From Alloacidobacterium sp035547425 (GTDB lineage: Bacteria > Acidobacteriota > Terriglobia > Terriglobales > Acidobacteriaceae), in assembly GCA_035547425.1 (NCBI GenBank), contig DASZUU010000049.1:124001-188000 (forward strand): a stretch of DNA of 64,000 bases, given 5' to 3'. Numbering within the stretch: position 1 is the stretch's first letter; every line of letters starts with the position of its first letter. A program made the position numbers and the translations under genes. Positions 41,278-49,506 of the stretch are shown in pieces. The notes beneath the pieces were generated by a model. The model did no database searches, was not told the DNA's origin, and worked only from the letters and a program-made list of their open reading frames with translations.

Positions 41278-41315
41278 GCGGACGACCTACGGAGTTTCGT
41301 CCGTGGGTCGTCCGC
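41278..41315 (-). terminator. Strong hairpin between tRNA-Met and the early operon (terminator/attenuator)
   Basis: GCGGACGACCTACGGA (41278-41293) pairs with TCCGTGGGTCGTCCGC (41300-41315) over 16 positions with one G-T, leaving a 6-nt loop. On the minus strand it is followed by TTTTGGCATTTTT. It would end tRNA transcription before the phage genes, or serve as an attenuator in their leader. Confidence 0.7.
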
Positions 41316-41380
41316 TTCTGAGAATCGAAATTCGTGCGCACTTTCGCAGCTCCTATCGGAAATCTGCGATTTTTAGCTTC

Positions 41381-41436
41381 TTGGTGGCGGCGGGTAGAAT
41401 CGAACTACCGACCTACGGGTTATGAGTCCGTCGCTC
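41381..41436. repeat. attR within tRNA-Met
   Basis: 56 bp identical to attL (520-575). It covers the tRNA 3' half, from CCA to the anticodon stem. The bases from 41437 onward restore the 5' half of the tRNA and are host DNA. Confidence 0.9.
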
Positions 41437-41458
41437 TAACCATCTGAGCTACGCCGCC
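41382..41458 (-). tRNA. tRNA-Met (CAT anticodon), CCA encoded
   Basis: The 77-nt sequence begins GGCGGCGTAGCTCAGATGG, has the anticodon loop CTCATAA, T-loop GTTCGATTC and ends CGCCGCCACCA. The acceptor stem GGCGGCG pairs with CGCCGCC. The first pair G-C and the sequence suggest elongator Met; the lysidine-modified Ile tRNA also has a CAT anticodon and cannot be fully excluded. It is the integration target of the prophage. Confidence 0.95.
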
Positions 41459-41523
41459 GGTTTTTCAGGAGGGAAATCGCTGAAGGGGCTACGTTTCTAT
41501 GATACGAACGATGCGACGCGCGG

Positions 41524-42270
41524 TCAATGCGGCCTCCCCACAGTTTGAAGAAGCAGCAGGACACCAATTGCCGCCAGCCCCAGGTACACATATTTCATAA
41601 AAATGTCGCCCCGCAGCCTGTGATTCAGAAAACGCCCGATCCAGATGGCCGGGAGCGCCGCGGGCAGGGAAACCAGGTAATAGTGCGTCACCGTCCTGGT
41701 CCACAAGCCCGCCGACCAGTAGCCCGCCATGCCGATGATGCTTGCAGGCAGGAAGTACCCCTGCAGTGTTGCCCGGAAATGCTGTGCTGACCAGCGTCGC
41801 ATCGAACCGTAAATGGCAAGCGCCGGACCATTCATCCCATAAGCTCCGCCGAGCGCTCCGGCAAGAAAGCCGCAGCTCAGAAGCCAGGCACGGCTATCCG
41901 AATGCAGTTCCGGCGGGCTTTTTACCGCCAGCGAATACACTGCAAACGCAATGATGATGCCGGCAAGCGCAATCTTTACAGCGGTCTGATGCGTGCAGGT
42001 CAGCAGCCAAAGCCCTAGCGGAATTCCCAGCAGGGACGAGAACACAAGCCACCCGGTGCTGCGCATATGCACCTTGCGCCAATCCTGCGCTACAACAATC
42101 GCGGCAATCGTAATCGACATCAACACCGCCACCGGCGTAGCCACGGAAATCGGCAGGAAAAACGCCAGCAGAGGAACCGCGACGAGTGCTTCGCCGAATC
42201 CAAAAGTGGACCGAACTAGCGTGGCAAGGAAAATAACCCCGAGCACCAGCAGCGTAGTAGTATCGATCAC
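41524..42270 (-). CDS. TauE/SafE family sulfite-exporter-like membrane protein
   Basis: 248 residues from GTG 42270 with about eight hydrophobic helices. The first, LLVLGVIFLATLVRSTFGFGEALVAVPLLAFFLP (in part), has the typical FGFGE.L..PLL pattern of the TauE/SafE family. The second half repeats the pattern (CGFLAGALGGAYGMNGPALAIY). It likely exports a small organic anion. It is divergent from the TetR gene across two palindromic operators, which suggests control by it. Confidence 0.87.
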   Translation of the reverse strand: MIDTTTLLVLGVIFLATLVRSTFGFGEALVAVPLLAFFLPISVATPVAVLMSITIAAIVVAQDWRKVHMRSTGWLVFSSLLGIPLGLWLLTCTHQTAVKIALAGIIIAFAVYSLAVKSPPELHSDSRAWLLSCGFLAGALGGAYGMNGPALAIYGSMRRWSAQHFRATLQGYFLPASIIGMAGYWSAGLWTRTVTHYYLVSLPAALPAIWIGRFLNHRLRGDIFMKYVYLGLAAIGVLLLLQTVGRPH

Positions 42271-42341
42271 TTTGTCAAAAATCCCGCATGCGCAATCGTC
42301 ATGTCTCTATTGTATCGGCGAACCGATGTTCTCTGATTTTG

Positions 42342-42379
42342 TACTATACGGTGTATAGTATCCTGGTATACAGTGTATA
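42342..42379. promoter_or_regulatory. Two TetR-type operators between the exporter and tetR
   Basis: TACTATAC-GGT-GTATAGTA (42342-42360) is a perfect inverted repeat with 8-bp arms. TATAC-AGT-GTATA (42367-42379) is a second one with the same core and spacer length, 25 bp further. The second ends 3 bp before the TetR ATG, where no Shine-Dalgarno is visible; binding there would block both transcription and translation start. Confidence 0.8.
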
Positions 42380-42382
42380 GCG

Positions 42383-42967
42383 ATGAAGGAAATTACCACT
42401 GCAGAACGCATCGCCGATGAAGCGCTCAAGCTCCTGGAAGATGAAGGCGAGAGCGCCGTCAGTATGCGGCGCATTGCGCAAACGGTGGGCATTACGCCCA
42501 TGGCCATCTACCATCATTTCCCCAACCGCGAAACCCTGCTGAATTTCGTTGTCGACCGTGAATTCGGCAAGTTTCTGGGATATATCCAGGCGCGCCCGTT
42601 GCGCGGCTCCTTGCAGTCCCGATTGCTGGGCTGCATGGATTCCTATATTGATTACGCATTCGATAGGCCGCGCATCTTCGACTATGTTTTTTCCCAGCCG
42701 CGGCCAGGCGCGCGCCGCTACCCCGACGATTTTCGCGCTCGTCGTTCGCCGACTCTGACGCCCATCGCAGACCTGGTAGCGGAAGCGATGAAGTCCGGCT
42801 TTCTAAAAAAGGACGATGCCTGGGAGATCGCCATGGAGCTATGGGCGCACGCGCATGGATACGTCGCGCTCTATCGCGGAGGCCGTTTTCACTTGTCAGA
42901 AGCAGAGTTTCGCGCCCTCGTGCGCCGCTCATTGAGGAGATTGTTATATGGACTTAAAGCCAAATAA
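42383..42967 (+). CDS. TetR/AcrR family transcriptional regulator
   Basis: 194 residues. The N-terminal HTH is clear: AERIADEALKLLEDEG, VSMRRIAQTVGITPMAIYHHFPNRETLL (in part). The C-terminal domain with AMELWAHAHGYVALYRGGRF fits the WHG-type ligand domain. It overlaps the Lnt-like gene by 20 bp and probably controls it and the divergent exporter. Confidence 0.92.
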   Translation: MKEITTAERIADEALKLLEDEGESAVSMRRIAQTVGITPMAIYHHFPNRETLLNFVVDREFGKFLGYIQARPLRGSLQSRLLGCMDSYIDYAFDRPRIFDYVFSQPRPGARRYPDDFRARRSPTLTPIADLVAEAMKSGFLKKDDAWEIAMELWAHAHGYVALYRGGRFHLSEAEFRALVRRSLRRLLYGLKAK

Positions 42968-44435
42968 TCATGCAATCGTTGCGTTTTGCCTTGGGCTGTC
43001 GGCAATGTTCTTTTTCTTCGGAACAGGCCTCACTCCCGCGTGGCCGTTTCTATGGCTGGCGCCTATTCCGGTTTTATGGATTGTGCCGCGTCTTTCTGCG
43101 GGGACAGGATTTCTTGTCGCAGCTGTGGCCTATGCAATCGGCAGTTTCAACGTCTGGCATTATCTGACCGCCGTCATTCCGGTTTGGCTGGCGTTAATCA
43201 ACTCCATCGTGCCTGCCTGCATCTTCGGCCTGGCAGTTTTGTTGTTTCGCAGCCGCATACTGAAAGGAAAGCTATGGCAGGCCGCATGCATCGTTCCCAT
43301 CGTATGGGTTGTGTATGAGTATCTGACGTCTATCATTTCAATCCATGGAACCATCGGCAACGTCTCTTATTCGCAAATGAATTTTCTTCCCGTTCTGCAG
43401 ATTGCGTCTGTTACCGGGATCTGGGGCATCAGCTTTTCTGTATTCTTATTTGCTGCCACGGTGGCGGCGCTCTTCGGCAGCGGGCCTCAACGACAAAAGC
43501 AGATGCTCGCTGCAGCATCAGTTATCTATCTTCTCGCCGTATTTGGGTACGGCATTTGGCGGCTGGCGGCAACACCAAAGGATTCGCCCACCATCAAGGT
43601 AGGGCTCATCGCATCGGATGATTCGATGAACCTGGTTGTTCCCACAACAGATGCTGCCGCTCAGGAATTTGATCGGTTCGGCGCGCAGATGCTGTCGATG
43701 GCGTCGCAAGGCATTCAGCTCTTCGTTCTGCCGGAGCACAGCGGGCCGGTAACGGACGCAACCGTGGCCGCGACAGATGCTACTTTCGAGAACCTGGCAC
43801 GCCGGACGCATGCCTTTATCGCGATCGGGATCGATCGCATATCGCCGACCATTTCGCGGAATCAGGAGCGAGTGTATGCGCCGAACGGAACGCTGCTGGC
43901 AACCTACGACAAGCATCATTTACTGCCGCATTGGGAAGATCAATTTACCCCATCCACCAGCCGCACAGCGCTTTCAGTGCCGTATGGAGCCATGTGCGCC
44001 GGGCCCGATGCGAAAAGCACGCCAGCCTCGGTTTCAGCGCTGTCCGGTAAGTGGGGGTTGGAAATATGCAAGGACATGGACTTTCCCAAGCTTAGCCGCC
44101 AGTATGCTCGCGACGGTGTCGCTCTGATGGTAGTGCCGGCATGGGATTTCAGCTTGGACGGATGGTCGCACGGACGCATCGGCGTGATGCGCGCCGTGGA
44201 AGGCGGCTTCAGCGTTGCCCGTTCTGCGAAAAAGAGCATTCTCTATGCCACCGATGATCGGGGTCATGTGCTTGCAGAGCGTAATACAGACTTCGTTCCC
44301 TATGCGACCGTGGTGACAAATGTTCCCGTCCGGCATGACAAAACTCTCTACTCAATATGCGGAGACTGGTTCGCATGGCTGAATATCGCGCTCCTGCTGT
44401 GCCTGTTATGCATGCCGCTGATCGAGCACAATTGA
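42948..44435 (+). CDS. Apolipoprotein N-acyltransferase-like membrane enzyme (nitrilase domain)
   Basis: 495 residues, ATG 42948 with GAGGAGATTG upstream. About seven TM helices (residues 8-205) precede a nitrilase-fold domain with the catalytic set Glu about 262 (VLPEHSG), Lys about 320 (YDKHHLLP) and Cys about 373 (LEICKDMDFP); a final TM helix (IALLLCLLCMPL) follows. This is the Lnt layout. The close coupling to a TetR gene and the lower similarity of loop motifs suggest a paralogue with another acceptor or a drug- or stress-linked role rather than the housekeeping Lnt. Confidence 0.82.
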   Translation: MDLKPNNHAIVAFCLGLSAMFFFFGTGLTPAWPFLWLAPIPVLWIVPRLSAGTGFLVAAVAYAIGSFNVWHYLTAVIPVWLALINSIVPACIFGLAVLLFRSRILKGKLWQAACIVPIVWVVYEYLTSIISIHGTIGNVSYSQMNFLPVLQIASVTGIWGISFSVFLFAATVAALFGSGPQRQKQMLAAASVIYLLAVFGYGIWRLAATPKDSPTIKVGLIASDDSMNLVVPTTDAAAQEFDRFGAQMLSMASQGIQLFVLPEHSGPVTDATVAATDATFENLARRTHAFIAIGIDRISPTISRNQERVYAPNGTLLATYDKHHLLPHWEDQFTPSTSRTALSVPYGAMCAGPDAKSTPASVSALSGKWGLEICKDMDFPKLSRQYARDGVALMVVPAWDFSLDGWSHGRIGVMRAVEGGFSVARSAKKSILYATDDRGHVLAERNTDFVPYATVVTNVPVRHDKTLYSICGDWFAWLNIALLLCLLCMPLIEHN

Positions 44436-44478
44436 TTACACTGAATCTGTTGCCTTTCTAATTGATTGAGGAGATGGA

Positions 44479-45216
44479 TTGCGCATACTGGGTGTCATTC
44501 CTGCGCGGCTCGCGTCCACCCGCCTGCCCCGCAAAGTGCTGCGCGAGATTGCAGGCGAGCCCATGTTGGCCTGGGTCTTTCGTGCGGCTCGCGCCTGCTC
44601 GCAGCTGGATGAAGTGCTGATCGCAACCGATTCCGAAGAAGTCATGGAATTTGCGCGGTCGCGAAATATGCCCGCTATGCTCACTCCGGCAGATTGCGCC
44701 AGCGGTTCCGATCGCGTCCATGTTGTCTCGCAATCCGTTGCCGCCGACGTGTATGTCAATATTCAGGGAGATGAGCCACTGCTGCGTGCCGAACACCTCG
44801 ACACGTTGCTGTATCCCTTCAGTCGTCCGGAAGTGCAAGTCACCACTCTGGCCACTGCGTGCGCACCGGAGCTGGTTCATAACCCGAACGCTGTCAAAGT
44901 CGTCACAGCAGATGATGGCCGCGCTCTGTATTTTTCCCGGGCCGCCATTCCGTTTGATCGGGACAGCATCGGTTCCGTTCCTTACAGGAAGCATCTCGGC
45001 ATCTATGCTTACCGCAAGGCAGCATTGGAGCGCTTCCATAGCTTGCCGCCCGGCAGGCTCGAAACCATTGAAAAGCTGGAACAGCTGCGCTTTCTGGAAA
45101 ACGCAATGGATATCCACGTTGCCCTTACGCCGTTCGACACCGTAGGCGTGGATACCGAAGAAGATATGGCGGCGGTAGAGAATCTTTTAAAAATCAATAA
45201 AAATAGACAGCTTTAA
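44479..45216 (+). CDS. kdsB: 3-deoxy-manno-octulosonate cytidylyltransferase
   Basis: 245 residues from TTG 44479 with GAGGAGATGGA upstream. MRILGVIPARLASTRLPRKVL is the nucleotide-binding signature; VNIQGDEPLL, GIYAYRKAALERF and KLEQLRFLENAMDI complete the KdsB pattern. It couples CTP to KDO for LPS inner-core synthesis in the cytoplasm. This shows the host makes KDO-containing LPS. The gene is 43 bp downstream of the Lnt-like gene, perhaps in the same transcript. Confidence 0.93.
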   Translation: MRILGVIPARLASTRLPRKVLREIAGEPMLAWVFRAARACSQLDEVLIATDSEEVMEFARSRNMPAMLTPADCASGSDRVHVVSQSVAADVYVNIQGDEPLLRAEHLDTLLYPFSRPEVQVTTLATACAPELVHNPNAVKVVTADDGRALYFSRAAIPFDRDSIGSVPYRKHLGIYAYRKAALERFHSLPPGRLETIEKLEQLRFLENAMDIHVALTPFDTVGVDTEEDMAAVENLLKINKNRQL

Positions 45217-45274
45217 AAAATCTGTTGAGTCTTTTTTGAGGGCTTCCTCATCATATTCGTTGCAACAATCATTA

Positions 45275-45296
45275 AATAGTTGTTATAACGATTATT
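45275..45296. promoter_or_regulatory. Possible palindromic operator upstream of the azoreductase
   Basis: An imperfect palindrome centred on GTTATAAC (45282-45289) extends to AATA/TATT flanks. It lies 22-43 bp upstream of the azoR ATG, where HxlR- or MarR-type regulators of such genes often bind. No regulator is adjacent. Confidence 0.35.
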
Positions 45297-45317
45297 GATT
45301 GCGACCAGGAGATCATC

Positions 45318-45929
45318 ATGGCAAATTTATTACTCATCGAATCCAGCCCAAGAACAGCATCCGTTTCCGGCTCCGTAGCAAAAGAATATGTCACCGAATG
45401 GCAGCGCAAGCATCCCGCAGGGAAGGTCGTGCGCAGAAATGTGTCGGCGAATCCTGTGCCGTTTCTCACCGAAGCCTGGATTGCCGCCGCCTATACTCCG
45501 GAAGAGAATCGCACGACGGAACAGAAGGAGACTCTCGCCATATCCGACGCACTGATCAACGAGATAGAGACAGCCGACACCGTGGTGCTGGCCGTGCCCA
45601 TGCACAACTTCGGTATCTCTGCCCAACTGAAGACGTGGCTCGATCAGGTCATCCGCGTAGGCCGCACATTTACATATACCGCGCAGGGCCCGCAGGGGCT
45701 TTTGGATGAGAATAAGAAGGTCATCGTTATCGTCGCTCGCGGTGGGGCGTACTCCGGCGAATCGCCATATGCGTTTTTGGATCAGCAGGAGCCGTATCTG
45801 CGGACCGTATTAGGCTTCATCGGACTGAAGAACATTCAGTTTGTATATGCCGAAAACCAGGCTCGCGGACCTGAAGCCGCGCAGCAGGGAGTCAAAACAG
45901 GCATCGAAGCAGCTCTGGCGCTCGCCTGA
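45318..45929 (+). CDS. azoR: FMN-dependent NADH:quinone oxidoreductase / azoreductase
   Basis: 203 residues, ATG 45318 with CAGGAGATC upstream. ANLLLIESSPRTASVSGSVA is the FMN phosphate loop, VVLAVPMHNFGISAQLKTWLDQVIRVGRTF (in part) the flavin-binding PxYNFxxP-type motif, and VIVIVARGGAYS the third. The flavodoxin-like fold dimer reduces quinones and azo compounds in the cytoplasm. A hairpin ends the gene. Confidence 0.92.
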   Translation: MANLLLIESSPRTASVSGSVAKEYVTEWQRKHPAGKVVRRNVSANPVPFLTEAWIAAAYTPEENRTTEQKETLAISDALINEIETADTVVLAVPMHNFGISAQLKTWLDQVIRVGRTFTYTAQGPQGLLDENKKVIVIVARGGAYSGESPYAFLDQQEPYLRTVLGFIGLKNIQFVYAENQARGPEAAQQGVKTGIEAALALA

Positions 45930-45953
45930 AGAATTTCCCTCGATGCTCCTGGT

Positions 45954-45988
45954 CAAGCCTTCGTCACTCCGGCGATGACGAAGGCTTG
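45954..45988. terminator. Hairpin between convergent azoR and amidohydrolase genes
   Basis: CAAGCCTTCGTCA and TGACGAAGGCTTG are perfect 13-bp arms around a 9-nt loop. No T run follows on either side, so it may stop polymerase only partly or work as an mRNA 3' end barrier for both genes. Confidence 0.55.
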
Positions 45989-45999
45989 GCTCGTTCCAT

Positions 46000-47298
46000 C
46001 TATCTGGAGTGCGGGGTTTTATAAATCACTCCATCCTTCATCACAAAATCCACCTTCTCCATCACAGAAATCTGATCAAGCGGATTGCCCGGCACCGCAA
46101 CAATGTCCGCAAGCTTGCCTGCTTCCACCACGCCTACTTTATCTTCCATGCGCATAAGCTTCGCCGCCTGCAGCGTTGCCGTCTGCAGCGCCTCCGATGC
46201 GGGCATGCCGTCGCGCACCAGGGTCGAAAACTCTTTTGCCGGAGTGGTCGTCCAGGGGAAAGCGCCGGCGTCCGATCCGAAAGCAATCTTTAGGTGTGCC
46301 GCCATCGCGCGACGAAAAGTATCGGCATGCGTCTTGATCATCTGCTGATACACCGGATTGCCGTCGCTGGCACGCCCTTCCGCCACTGCTTCCAGAGCAT
46401 AGGTAGTCGGCACATACCAGATGCCCTTTTCCGCCATGGTTTTCATATCTTCGGGCGCGATGTAATCGCCATGTTCAAGCGTATCCACTCCTGCGGTCAC
46501 AGCGTTGTGCACGCCATGCAACCCCATGGCGTGAGCCGCTACCGGATGATTTTCCCGATGCGCTTCGTCCACAATCGCTTTCAGCTCGTCGAGAGTAAAG
46601 GTTGGAATATCATCGAGCACGCCATCCGGACGCAGAACGTAACCGCGATCGACATACACCTTTACCCAATCCGCGCCGTAGGAAATCTGTTCGCGCACCG
46701 CTTTGCGGCAGTCATCCGGGCCATCGCAAAGCTGTACCCCATGCGGCACATCGATTCCATAAGCATAGCCCAGCAACGGATACGCCCCCGTAACGTCGAG
46801 CGCGCGCGTAGCCACCTGCATGCGCGGCCCCGCCACCACGCCTTGCTCGATCAGGTGCTTGATATCGACATCGGCATAGAGTGCGCCTTCTGTTTCCAGA
46901 TCGCGGATGGTCGTAAATCCATAATGGAGAGCCTTGGTGGCCGTGGCCGCTCCTACAATGGCGCGATACGCGAGCGATTGTTTCAGCAGCTGATCTGCAT
47001 AGGCCGAGGCCGTGGCGTCGCCCTGAAGCAGTACATGCGTATGCGTATCAATCAAGCCCGGTAGACATGTTTCCGAGGAAAGATCCGTAACATTTGCATC
47101 TGCGGGTAGTAGTTCATTGCTATTGACGGCGGCAATCTTATTGCCCTGCACTTCAATGACAACGTGTGGACGCAGCGTTCCGCTGGCGCTGTCGAACAAG
47201 GAGCCGCACTTTAGATAGTGTGTTGTGCTTTGTGCAAAAGCGATAGGGCAGAGCAATAGCAGCGTTCCGAAAAATATATGCCGACACAGTGAGGTCAT
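46000..47298 (-). CDS. Secreted amidohydrolase (imidazolonepropionase/Xaa-Pro dipeptidase-like)
   Basis: 432 residues from ATG 47298 (MTSLCRHIFFGTLLLLCPIAFAQ, a signal peptide). Metal-site motifs: LPGLIDTHTHV (HxH), HAMGLHG and LEHGDYI for the later His ligands, and FGSDAGAFPW for the Asp. The family hydrolyses amide bonds of cyclic or dipeptide substrates with zinc. The signal peptide places it in the periplasm or outside. Its 3' end faces azoR. Confidence 0.88.
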   Translation of the reverse strand: MTSLCRHIFFGTLLLLCPIAFAQSTTHYLKCGSLFDSASGTLRPHVVIEVQGNKIAAVNSNELLPADANVTDLSSETCLPGLIDTHTHVLLQGDATASAYADQLLKQSLAYRAIVGAATATKALHYGFTTIRDLETEGALYADVDIKHLIEQGVVAGPRMQVATRALDVTGAYPLLGYAYGIDVPHGVQLCDGPDDCRKAVREQISYGADWVKVYVDRGYVLRPDGVLDDIPTFTLDELKAIVDEAHRENHPVAAHAMGLHGVHNAVTAGVDTLEHGDYIAPEDMKTMAEKGIWYVPTTYALEAVAEGRASDGNPVYQQMIKTHADTFRRAMAAHLKIAFGSDAGAFPWTTTPAKEFSTLVRDGMPASEALQTATLQAAKLMRMEDKVGVVEAGKLADIVAVPGNPLDQISVMEKVDFVMKDGVIYKTPHSR

Positions 47299-47375
47299 GG
47301 CGGGGAAGATATCACTGTTACCGGGCCGGAGCAAGATGTGGTTTCCATCCTGCTCCAGTTCGCGATGTACGAGAG

Positions 47376-49448
47376 CTACTTCTCTTCGAGAACAGCCACC
47401 CCATATGCAGGCAGATCAACCGAACCACGCGAAGTATTGCCTAACAAATCGCGCATCTCGCGCGGCAGATTCACCTGCGCGTCGTGTGTATTGTGGTTGA
47501 TCAGAATCAGCACGGAATGATCTTTTCCTTTGCGCAGGCATACCTCGACGCCATCAGGCGCATGGGGAACGATAGCCTGTACGCCGCTTTTCTGCAGCAG
47601 GGAAGCAGTCAGTTTCGACAGCAGCTCGTCATCGAGCCACGCGCCGACATACGTAATACTGCCCTTGCCAACCTTGCGTGTAATCACCGCTGGCTGATGA
47701 TCGAGCCATCCATTGCTCGCTCCGTAGCGCAGCAACACCTGCGTCTCCGGCGACTTTGTACTAAGCTGCTCCGCCCACAGCGAGGCTGTGCCCTCGCCGA
47801 GTTCTCCGCTGACGGAAACCTTGTCTTCCAGCGCATAGAACTGCTCCACGCGTCCGCCGAGCGCATCCACCAGCGGCCCCGGCTGGCGCTCAGTATGGAG
47901 GGAATTGTATTCATCCTTCATTCCCGACCGCGGCCCCAGGACAAGATTACCGCCCTCTTTCACCCAGTCCAGCAGATGATCCGCGCTTTCTTTCGACAAA
48001 ACATTCAAGCCCGGCGCAACCACCAGTTTGTATGAATCAAGAGGCGCATGCACGGAGATCACATCCACCGATTGCGCCTGGGTATAAAGTGGTCGATAAA
48101 AGGCATCCATTTCCGCAACCGGATCGAAATGCCGGTTATGCCTCTGGAAGTTGATAGCCCAGCGGCTATCGTAATCATTGATGAGCGCGACCGATGATTG
48201 AGGCGTAGTGCCGGCCAGCGCCGCGCCCGCCTTATCGAACTCTTCGCCTATTTGTTTGATCTCGTCATACACCGGCACAGGCGTTCCATCCGCGCCGACC
48301 AGCACTCCATGATATTGCTCCTGCCCATTCAGAGCGCTGCGCCACTGCCAGTATTCCACCGCATTCGATCCATGCCCGATCGCCTGCCACGCCATGTCGC
48401 GCACCTGCCCGCGAGCAAGGGTCGAGTTAACGGCATTCCAGTTCACGAAGGCGGGCTGCGTCTCCATTACCCAGAAATTCTTATTCTTGAATCCTCGCGT
48501 AAGATCATGCCGCGCGCCGTTGTCCAGCCAGTCGTAATGCTCGTTGCCGATGTAATCGTCCCACGCCGCCATGTCGAGATTCGAGTGAACAATATATGCG
48601 TCGAATCCATCGAACCAGCCCATTGTGTTGGTCGTGATGAACTGCCTCTTATCGGCATGAGGGCGGATAGCGCTGATCTGATTTGCCGAATAGCTCTTCC
48701 ACGTATCGCTGACGAAATGCTTCCAGTCCAGTAGCAGCCCGGGATTTTCTTCTTTTTCGCGGACTGGAATTTCATCAAAATTATCGTAGGTCTGGCTCCA
48801 GTACGAAGTCGTCCAGTGGTCGTTGAGGTTCGCAATCGTTCCGTACTTGGCCTTCAGCCACGCGTGAAACTGAGCCTTCGCTTCCGGATCGAACGACGGC
48901 GCGGCATATTCATTGTCGAGCTGCCAGCCCACCACATTCGGATTATTGCCATACCGCTCAGCCATCTTCTCCGCAATCTCGTGCGCAAATCTGCGATAGC
49001 GCTCGCTGGCGAAAGAGAACTGCTGCCGATTGCCGTGCTCATCGCGCACGCCATTCTCATCCATGCGCAGCGTGTCCGGATACTTCGTTGTCAGCCACGC
49101 CGGGGGAGCAGCGGTCGGCGTCCCCAGCACAATGCAGATATGGTGTTTTGCCGCAAGCGCAATCGCGCGATCGAGCCATCCAAAATCGTATTTGCCTTCC
49201 GCGGGCTCCATCGCGCTCCAGGCAAATTCTCCAATGCGCGCCAGGTGAATATGCGCCGCTTCCATCAACGAGAGGTCGGCATCCCAGCGTGCCTCCGTCC
49301 ACTGTTCGGGATACCACGCCGCTCCCACCAGCAGCGGTGGCTTGTCTGCATATTCCGTCGCTTGCGCACTTAGCCTCTGCGATGGAATCGACAGGAGCAA
49401 AGCAGAGAGGCCAATCGTAAAAGCACAGCAAAGAGGACGCATCTTCAT
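47376..49448 (-). CDS. GH42 family beta-galactosidase, secreted
   Basis: 690 residues from ATG 49448 with a signal peptide (FTIGLSALLLSIPSQRLSAQ). GAAWYPEQW near the N-terminus and NPNVVGWQLDNEY with the acid/base Glu (about 178) and FWVMETQPAF with the nucleophile Glu (about 326) are the GH42 signature. A trimerisation/Rossmann-like middle domain and a small C-terminal beta domain (LPREMRDLLGN...VDLPAYGVAVLE) follow. It removes galactose from plant or microbial polysaccharide outside the cytoplasm. Confidence 0.93.
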   Translation of the reverse strand: MKMRPLCCAFTIGLSALLLSIPSQRLSAQATEYADKPPLLVGAAWYPEQWTEARWDADLSLMEAAHIHLARIGEFAWSAMEPAEGKYDFGWLDRAIALAAKHHICIVLGTPTAAPPAWLTTKYPDTLRMDENGVRDEHGNRQQFSFASERYRRFAHEIAEKMAERYGNNPNVVGWQLDNEYAAPSFDPEAKAQFHAWLKAKYGTIANLNDHWTTSYWSQTYDNFDEIPVREKEENPGLLLDWKHFVSDTWKSYSANQISAIRPHADKRQFITTNTMGWFDGFDAYIVHSNLDMAAWDDYIGNEHYDWLDNGARHDLTRGFKNKNFWVMETQPAFVNWNAVNSTLARGQVRDMAWQAIGHGSNAVEYWQWRSALNGQEQYHGVLVGADGTPVPVYDEIKQIGEEFDKAGAALAGTTPQSSVALINDYDSRWAINFQRHNRHFDPVAEMDAFYRPLYTQAQSVDVISVHAPLDSYKLVVAPGLNVLSKESADHLLDWVKEGGNLVLGPRSGMKDEYNSLHTERQPGPLVDALGGRVEQFYALEDKVSVSGELGEGTASLWAEQLSTKSPETQVLLRYGASNGWLDHQPAVITRKVGKGSITYVGAWLDDELLSKLTASLLQKSGVQAIVPHAPDGVEVCLRKGKDHSVLILINHNTHDAQVNLPREMRDLLGNTSRGSVDLPAYGVAVLEEK

Positions 49449-49506
49449 GGAACTAATTCCCTCAATGTACGCAGTCCGCATGGCGCAGACTGCAGATCAA
49501 AACATA

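Larger units (their letters stand above)
520..41436. mobile_element. Complete prophage integrated in tRNA-Met (predicted podovirus, BPP-1-like head and T7-like tail)
   Basis: The ends are two identical 56-bp direct repeats (520-575 and 41381-41436). The integrase lies next to the left repeat and an intact tRNA-Met is reconstituted at the right one. All modules expected of a functional phage are present: integrase, regulators, early operon, putative initiator, TerS/TerL, portal, capsid, short tail, ejection proteins, fibre and spike, holin-like genes and lysozyme. No frameshifted structural gene was seen, so the element may be inducible; this is an inference. No reverse transcriptase, RNA polymerase, DNA polymerase or CI-like repressor was recognised. 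Confidence 0.93.
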
